In this document: positions 6,888 through 10,147 of the stretch, piece by piece | Layout: every line of letters begins with the position of its first letter | Position numbering within the stretch: the stretch's first letter is position 1 | Source: Candidatus Berkelbacteria bacterium | GTDB lineage: Bacteria > Patescibacteriota > UBA1384 > VFKW01 | Assembly: GCA_009885355.1 (NCBI GenBank) | Contig: VFKW01000068.1 | Coordinates: 1-10,147, forward strand | Direction: 5' to 3' | DNA: 10,147 nucleotides | The notes under the pieces: model-generated | What the model saw: only the letters and a program-made list of their open reading frames with translations | The model's database searches: none | Told to the model about the DNA's origin: nothing | Made by a program: the position numbers and the translations under genes

Positions 6888-6992
6888 GTCATCCTGAGAC
6901 CTCAGTCGAAGCCCCGAAGGGGCCCCTTTGGGGGATCTAGACATCAGTCGCACCCGTTTCACTAGATTCTTCACCTGCTGGTTCAGAATGAC
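6888..6992. repeat. GC-rich inverted-repeat element (GTCATCCTGA ... TCAGAATGAC)
   Basis: A 105-base element bounded by near-perfect 10-base inverted termini, GTCATCCTGA (6888-6897) and TCAGAATGAC (6983-6992), which differ at one position. Inside are two adjoining very stable hairpins, GCCCC-GAA-GGGGC (6911-6923) and CCCC-TTT-GGGG (6923-6933), and an inner pair GATCTAG/CTAGATT (6934-6940, 6962-6968). The termini resemble the GTCATTCTGA-type dispersed repeats I recall from many bacterial genomes. It is MITE-like in layout but has no visible transposase or clear target duplication. Base composition is far richer in G+C than the flanks. It lies 7 bases after the lepB stop and may also act as its transcription end. 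Confidence 0.7.
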
Positions 6993-6999
6993 AAACCTG

Positions 7000-7653
7000 T
7001 TATTCGGCTTTGTTAGGTTTTACCATATAAATCCATTGGAAATTTGCAATGCTCGTTTTGATCGACCTTAGGTCATTTTTTATTCCTTTGGCTACCTCGC
7101 CATTATTTAATATTTTATATGTAGTTTTTCCAATGATATAATTTCTTGGCAATGGCCCCCAAACTCGAGAATCCGAGCTTGCCTCGCGATTATCTCCCAT
7201 CACAAAATACTCATTGTCCTCCAATTTAACTTCTTGGCTTGGTTTTGTCGGCACGCCTTTCAGATAAGGTTCACTAAAAACTCGGTCATTGATATAAACC
7301 TTATCGTTGATGATTTTTATTTTCTCCCCTGGCAAGCCGATTATTCTTTTGACAAATTTTTTCTCTTCCTCGCCCGGAAAATACAAGGCAATAATATCGC
7401 CCCTTAATACTGAGCTTTGTCGGTAGTGGATTCGATTAATAATCATCATGTCGCCGCTTTTCATGGTTTTATCCATACTAATGCCGCTTACAAAAAAGAT
7501 CGTAAAGAAAAAATAATGACAGATTAAGGCAAAGAACACAAAAAAAGTTGCGATTTTGGTAAAATCATAAACCCATCCGCCAAACCAATAAAGTTTACTA
7601 TTTGGGTAAGTTTCTACTTTGACTTCAGTTATTTCTTTCTTTTTTTCATCCAT
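7000..7653 (-). CDS. lepB: Signal peptidase I
   Basis: 217-residue S26 serine protease that removes signal peptides from exported proteins at the outer face of the membrane. One membrane segment (about 33-55) precedes the catalytic box SGISMDKT (56-63) with nucleophile S59. The lysine general base is K102 in FVKRIIGLPGE (100-110). GDN (153-155) and SRVWGPL (162-168) are the further conserved boxes. The usual SMxPT is SMDKT here, with K62 in place of proline. Otherwise the protein is complete and should be active. The gene has its own extended -10 whose +1 falls on the ATG and no Shine-Dalgarno, so the mRNA is probably leaderless. It is separated from ftsH by a terminator. Likely clients in this window are the signal-peptide proteins of the pilin and DUF2207 genes. 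Confidence 0.95.
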   Translation of the reverse strand: MDEKKKEITEVKVETYPNSKLYWFGGWVYDFTKIATFFVFFALICHYFFFTIFFVSGISMDKTMKSGDMMIINRIHYRQSSVLRGDIIALYFPGEEEKKFVKRIIGLPGEKIKIINDKVYINDRVFSEPYLKGVPTKPSQEVKLEDNEYFVMGDNREASSDSRVWGPLPRNYIIGKTTYKILNNGEVAKGIKNDLRSIKTSIANFQWIYMVKPNKAE

Positions 7654-7659
7654 ATATCT

Positions 7660-7668
7660 ATTTTACCA
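7660..7668 (-). promoter_or_regulatory. Extended -10 promoter of lepB
   Basis: The minus strand reads TGGTAAAAT: TGN plus TAAAAT (complement of 7660-7665). Six bases separate it from ATG 7653, placing the canonical +1 on the A of the start codon. There is no ribosome site and no recognisable -35. Confidence 0.55.
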
Positions 7669-7684
7669 CTAATTTACACAATAT

Positions 7685-7712
7685 AAAAAATGGACCTCAC
7701 GGCCCATTTTTT
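7685..7712 (-). terminator. Intrinsic terminator downstream of ftsH
   Basis: On the minus strand A6, stem ATGGGCC, GNRA-type loop GTGA, stem GGTCCAT, then T6. The 7-bp stem has one G-U wobble on this strand. Read on the plus strand the same position is an A-C mismatch, so it is better formed as the ftsH terminator, though flanking A and T tracts could allow weaker bidirectional action. It insulates ftsH from lepB. Confidence 0.8.
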
Positions 7713-7730
7713 ATTGTCATTCCCCCTAAT

Positions 7731-7756
7731 CCCTAACTACCAACTACTAACTACTA
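7731..7756 (-). repeat. TAGTAGTTAG-type dispersed repeat at the ftsH stop
   Basis: The plus strand is built from CTAACTAC/CAACTAC units; the minus strand reads TAGTAGTTAGTAGTTGG and onward. The repeat begins exactly at the ftsH stop codon (TAG, complement of 7754-7756), giving a second TAG in frame directly after it. Related copies lie at 2378-2394, 9727-9756 and 9788-9817. Confidence 0.6.
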
Positions 7757-9535
7757 TTTCGTTTTTCCAGTCAAGATGTCATCCAGTTCTTTTCCCTCAA
7801 TTGTTTCTATTTCTATCAATTTTTTTGCCAAAGTTTCTAAGGTATTCTTATTTTTTTCAATTACTTCTTTGGCTTTTTTCTGGCCTTCATCGATAAATTT
7901 CATGATTTCTTTATCAACTGATGAGGAAAGTTGCTCGGAATAATTTTTATGTTCCCCTAGATCTCGTCCCAAGAAAACCAGTTCATCTCGATCTCCAAGT
8001 GAGATCAACCCCAAATCACTCATTCCGTAAATAGTTACCATCTCTCTTGCGATTTTCGTCGCTCGTTTTACGTCATTTTGCGCTCCGGTTGTCGGCTCAT
8101 TAAAGAAAACCATTTCACTCACGCGTCCGCCCAACAATTGAGCGATCTCATCTTGAAATTTACTCTTTGAATACATATGTTTATCTTCCAGTGGCAAGCT
8201 CCAAGTGTAGCCCAATGCCATGCCGCGCGATACCACTGAGACCTTGTGTATTGGATCTGTGTGTTTCAATACATGTCCAACTACCGCATGCCCCGCTTCG
8301 TGATAGGCAGCAATTTTTTTCTCCTCAACATTCATTACATGCGATTTGCGTTCCGGTCCTAGCATCACCTTTTCAATTGCTTCATCCAAATATTTCTGGC
8401 TGATTTCAGTTTCGTCAGCTCTGGCTGCTAAAATTGCCGCTTCATTGGTAATATTTTTCAAATCCGCTCCGGATAATCCTGGCGTTGCCTGAGCAATTTT
8501 TTTCAAATCAACTTTCTCGTCAAGTGGTTTGTTTTTTCCATGAATTGCCAAAATTGCTTCTCGTTCTTTTACATCCGGCAGATCAAGCACCACTTTTCGA
8601 TCAAAACGTCCCGGGCGAAGTAGCGCTGGATCGAGCACATCTGGTCTGTTGGTCGCCGCCAAGATAATTACTCTCGTGTCTGTTTCAAATCCATCCATTT
8701 CCACCAAAATCTGATTTAAGGTTTGTTCTCGCTCGTCATGGCTACCGCCAACCCCAGTGCCTCTTTGTCGCCCGATTGCGTCAAGCTCATCGATAAAGAC
8801 CACGCAAGGTGCATTTCGTTTTGCTTTTTGGAAAAGATCTCTGACTCTGGACGCCCCGACTCCGACAAACATTTCCACAAATTCAGATGCGGATAAACTG
8901 AAAAATGGAACGCCTGCTTCGCCTGCGACTGCTTTTGCCAACATAGTTTTACCCACCCCGGCTGGTCCGAACAACAAAACGCCTTTTGGAATTTCTGCGC
9001 CCAATTTTTGAAACTTTTCTGGTTGTTTCAAAAATTCCACGATTTCTGATAATTCTTGTTTTGGCTCCACTAGCCCTGCCACATCATCAAAAGTCGTTTT
9101 TTTCCCGCCGCTGAATAATTTAGCGGTTGTTTTTCCAAATGACATTGCCTGCATATTGCCGGATTTTGCTTGCCTGAACATTATAAAGAAAAGTGCGACA
9201 AAAAGAATGATTGGCAACCCAAGATACAAAAAATTCATCAGGGCTGTGCCGCTGTTTGGATTTTTAACATTAATAGTGACATCTTTTTGTGTGATGCCGT
9301 ATTTTTGGATTTCCGTGCCTTCTTCTTTGTAGGCCGATTCTTTTTTATTGTCTTTTAATGTCGCGATTACTTTATTGCCTTCGACATTAATTTCTTTGAC
9401 TTTTTTGTCCTTTACATCATTTGCGATTTGGGAAATTGGCACGTCTTTTATTACTTGTGCTTTTTGGTAGCCGGATAATCCCCAGATTGCTGATGCAATT
9501 ATTAGAACTATAATAATATATGGAATATTTTTCAT
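7754..9535 (-). CDS. ftsH: ATP-dependent zinc metalloprotease FtsH
   Basis: 593-residue membrane-anchored AAA+ protease that extracts and degrades misassembled membrane proteins and some soluble regulators. Order: membrane segment about 5-21, extracytoplasmic domain about 25-98, second membrane segment about 101-120, AAA domain, zinc protease domain. Key motifs: Walker A GPAGVGKT (190-197), pore loop FVG (223-225), Walker B FIDELD (247-252), second region of homology with ATNRPD (294-299) and R310/R313, zinc site HEAGH (412-416) and third ligand D488. Walker A differs from the usual GPPGTGKT at two variable positions; the catalytic K and T are kept. I chose ATG 9535 because GGAGG (complement of 9540-9544) precedes it by 4 bases; the in-frame TTG at 9580 lies inside the -35. 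It ends in TAG inside a dispersed repeat, followed by a strong terminator. Confidence 0.97.
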   Translation of the reverse strand: MKNIPYIIIVLIIASAIWGLSGYQKAQVIKDVPISQIANDVKDKKVKEINVEGNKVIATLKDNKKESAYKEEGTEIQKYGITQKDVTINVKNPNSGTALMNFLYLGLPIILFVALFFIMFRQAKSGNMQAMSFGKTTAKLFSGGKKTTFDDVAGLVEPKQELSEIVEFLKQPEKFQKLGAEIPKGVLLFGPAGVGKTMLAKAVAGEAGVPFFSLSASEFVEMFVGVGASRVRDLFQKAKRNAPCVVFIDELDAIGRQRGTGVGGSHDEREQTLNQILVEMDGFETDTRVIILAATNRPDVLDPALLRPGRFDRKVVLDLPDVKEREAILAIHGKNKPLDEKVDLKKIAQATPGLSGADLKNITNEAAILAARADETEISQKYLDEAIEKVMLGPERKSHVMNVEEKKIAAYHEAGHAVVGHVLKHTDPIHKVSVVSRGMALGYTWSLPLEDKHMYSKSKFQDEIAQLLGGRVSEMVFFNEPTTGAQNDVKRATKIAREMVTIYGMSDLGLISLGDRDELVFLGRDLGEHKNYSEQLSSSVDKEIMKFIDEGQKKAKEVIEKNKNTLETLAKKLIEIETIEGKELDDILTGKTK

Positions 9536-9551
9536 ATTGCCTCCAGTTGAA

Positions 9552-9580
9552 ACTATACCATAAAAAGATTGATAAAACAA
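9552..9580 (-). promoter_or_regulatory. Promoter of ftsH
   Basis: On the minus strand TTGTTT (complement of 9575-9580), a 17-base spacer ending in TGG, then TATAGT (complement of 9552-9557). Both a partial -35 and an extended -10 are present. Expected +1 near 9545, giving a very short leader that begins right before GGAGG. Confidence 0.65.
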
Positions 9581-9615
9581 TGTATACTATAATACAATTT
9601 GCCAGCTATCATAAG

Positions 9616-9644
9616 TTGACTCAAACCTAAATTTTTGTTATAAT
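9616..9644 (+). promoter_or_regulatory. Strong promoter of the tRNA cluster
   Basis: TTGACT (9616-9621), a 17-base spacer and a perfect TATAAT (9639-9644): the closest match to the sigma-70 consensus in the window. Six bases after the -10 is position 9651, at the very 5' end of the first tRNA, so essentially no leader is transcribed. Confidence 0.8.
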
Positions 9645-9649
9645 CTGTA

Positions 9650-9720
9650 TGCGGAGTAGGGGAATGGTACCCCACATGGCTCATAACCATGAGAAATCGG
9701 TTCGATTCCGGTCTCCGCAA
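9650..9720 (+). tRNA. tRNA with CAT anticodon, possibly initiator tRNA-fMet; no encoded CCA
   Basis: Cloverleaf: acceptor TGCGGAG pairs with CTCCGCA (9713-9719) over 7 bp; TA at 8-9; D stem GGGG/CCCC with loop AATGGTA; anticodon stem CATGG/CCATG with loop CTCATAA (anticodon 9682-9684); 4-base variable region; T stem ATCGG/CCGGT with loop TTCGATT; discriminator A. CCA is not encoded: the 3' side continues CAA. For an initiator: purine 11-pyrimidine 24 (G-C) in the D stem, a weak first pair (T-A), and acceptor and T arms close to bacterial tRNA-fMet. Against: the first pair is not a C-A mismatch, and only two of the three initiator G-C pairs of the anticodon stem are present (TGG/CCA). The alternatives are elongator Met or Ile2 (lysidine). 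Confidence 0.9.
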
Positions 9721-9726
9721 CAAATT

Positions 9727-9817
9727 AGTAGTCAGTAGCTGGTAGCTAGTAGTTAGCATGATTACATCATATAACTGAATCGATCTCCTAACTCCCAACT
9801 ACTAACCCCTAACTACT
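9727..9817. repeat. Imperfect 30-bp inverted repeat between the two tRNAs
   Basis: The left arm 9727-9756 and right arm 9788-9817 match in inverted orientation at 22 of 30 positions. Both arms are built from the TAGTAGTTAG / CTAACTACTA repeat family. The 31-base spacer holds nothing recognisable. A transcript across both tRNAs would carry this as a long imperfect stem, which could be a processing signal or simply two oppositely inserted repeat copies. Confidence 0.6.
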
Positions 9818-9822
9818 AAAAT

Positions 9823-9899
9823 GGCTGCGTAGCTCAGTCGGTTAGAGCGAAGGACTCATAAGCCTTAGGTCAGTGGTTCGAATCCACTCGCAGCCACCA
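9823..9899 (+). tRNA. tRNA-Met (CAT), probably elongator; CCA encoded
   Basis: Cloverleaf: acceptor GGCTGCG/CGCAGCC (7 bp), TA at 8-9, D stem GCTC/GAGC with 9-base loop AGTCGGTTA, anticodon stem AAGGA/GCCTT with an A31-G39 mismatch, loop CTCATAA (anticodon 9857-9859), variable AGGTC, T stem AGTGG/CCACT with loop TTCGAAT, discriminator A, CCA at 9897-9899. Pyrimidine 11-purine 24 and the full 1-72 pair mark it as non-initiator. The acceptor stem resembles E. coli elongator tRNA-Met, but tRNA-Ile2 (lysidine-modified CAT) cannot be excluded. No separate promoter is obvious, so it is probably co-transcribed with the first tRNA. Confidence 0.95.
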
Positions 9900-9905
9900 A
9901 ACTTC

Positions 9906-9923
9906 GCCATAATAAATTATGGC
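9906..9923. repeat. Perfect palindrome after the tRNA cluster
   Basis: GCCATAAT, two A bases, ATTATGGC: an 8-bp perfect inverted repeat starting 6 bases after the CCA of the second tRNA. There is no T-tract, so it is not a standard intrinsic terminator. It could be a 3' processing or pausing hairpin for the tRNA transcript. Confidence 0.5.
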
Positions 9924-9994
9924 TCCGCTTGGCAGGCAAAACTATAATCGAATAAAACCAAACAAACTAACCTGACTATAAACAGAGAAGTTTG

Positions 9995-10027
9995 TCCAGC
10001 GTAGCTATTGAAAATAGCGAAGTTGGA
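9995..10027. repeat. Hairpin repeat with purine-rich symmetric internal loop
   Basis: TCCAGC (9995-10000) pairs with GTTGGA (10022-10027) with one G-U; GTA faces GAA; GCTATT (10004-10009) pairs with AATAGC (10013-10018); loop GAA. The three-by-three internal loop could stack as G-A, U-A, A-G. The GTAGC ... GCGAAG pattern resembles small palindromic repeats I recall as common between genes in candidate-phyla genomes. No associated gene is visible. Confidence 0.55.
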
Positions 10028-10048
10028 AAGTATCTTATATAACTCACC

Positions 10049-10147
10049 TTACGCACCAGCTTCCAAAACCGCCGGATTTTTTAATAATTGTAGCTCATCG
10101 AAACTAACTTTTAAGGCCTTAATATAGAGCTTTGTTTTTAGGGCAAA
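10049..10147 (-). CDS. C-terminal fragment of an unidentified protein
   Basis: A frame stays open from the window edge to a TAA (complement of 10049-10051), giving 32 residues: a Lys/Leu-rich helical stretch, then VSFDELQLLKNP and a terminal VLEAGA. A random open frame of this length is not rare, so support is moderate. In its favour, the other minus-strand frames close quickly, the composition is protein-like, and it shares the minus orientation of most neighbours. Too little is visible to name a family. Confidence 0.4.
   Translation of the reverse strand, partial: FALKTKLYIKALKVSFDELQLLKNPAVLEAGA

Noticed and set aside
8167..9358. Several plus-strand open frames inside ftsH
   Set aside because: Shadows of a fully conserved ftsH reading frame; none has a ribosome site or recognisable motif.
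9553..9798. Minus-strand open frame of 81 codons
   Set aside because: It is antisense to the first tRNA and lies over the ftsH promoter; an artefact of the repeat and tRNA sequence.
9929..9948. TTGGCA and TATAAT as a plus-strand promoter after the tRNAs
   Set aside because: The two hexamers are only 8 bases apart and no gene follows on the plus strand.
10049..10060. GTGCG on the minus strand as the 5' end of a group II intron
   Set aside because: No intron domain V structure or reverse transcriptase is visible; the five bases are explained by the end of the partial coding frame.
1..10147. Recoded UGA (Gly) genetic code as in some candidate-phyla lineages
   Set aside because: No gene needs UGA read-through; all complete genes are full length in the standard code. 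The absence of UGA as a stop in six or seven genes is not enough evidence.
1..10147. CRISPR array, toxin-antitoxin pair, integrase or transposase gene
   Set aside because: No regularly spaced direct repeats and no matching protein motifs in any frame; the repeats present are short palindromes and low-complexity strings.

Overview
This is an AT-rich, compact bacterial chromosome segment that most resembles a Candidate Phyla Radiation (Patescibacteria) genome. The reasons are the divergent MurJ-type flippase, a T4SS-type pilin standing alone, a DUF2207 membrane protein, tRNA genes with and without encoded CCA, and short palindromic repeats scattered between genes. This assignment is inference from recognised protein families; no 16S gene or ribosomal protein is present. 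All complete genes end in TAA or TAG and read through in the standard code.

Layout, left to right. Bases 1-386 (-) hold the N-terminal 128 residues of an unrecognised membrane protein with a CPVC motif, cut by the window edge. lepA/EF4 (534-2270, -) follows. A divergent promoter pair then serves lepA and a small secreted or membrane pilin-like gene (2458-2964, +). The pilin gene converges on a two-gene minus-strand unit, murJ (3515-5086) plus a one-pass membrane protein (2961-3539). The convergent genes overlap by 4 bases at their stop codons. A second divergent promoter region separates murJ from a DUF2207 protein (5171-6790, +), which ends at an intrinsic terminator. A GC-rich inverted-repeat element (6888-6992) lies before lepB, signal peptidase I (7000-7653, -). 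A strand-polarised terminator separates lepB from ftsH (7754-9535, -). A third divergent promoter region drives ftsH and a tRNA cluster: two tRNAs with anticodon CAT at 9650-9720 and 9823-9899. The last ~250 bases hold two small palindromes and the probable C-terminal tail of a further minus-strand gene.

The recognised genes are housekeeping: translation (lepA, tRNAs) and envelope biogenesis or quality control (murJ, lepB, ftsH, pilin, DUF2207). I see no defence island, integrase, transposase, CRISPR array or obvious new multi-gene system. The most interesting signals are regulatory and RNA-level. Extended -10 promoters are placed so that lepA and lepB (and nearly murJ) mRNAs would start at the AUG. 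A CAT tRNA gene has its promoter placed to start at the tRNA 5' end and combines initiator-like and non-initiator features. A dispersed TAGTAGTTAG repeat begins at the ftsH stop codon. The MurJ has lost most of the charged cavity residues known from E. coli. No searches could be run; family calls rest on motifs recalled from known members.
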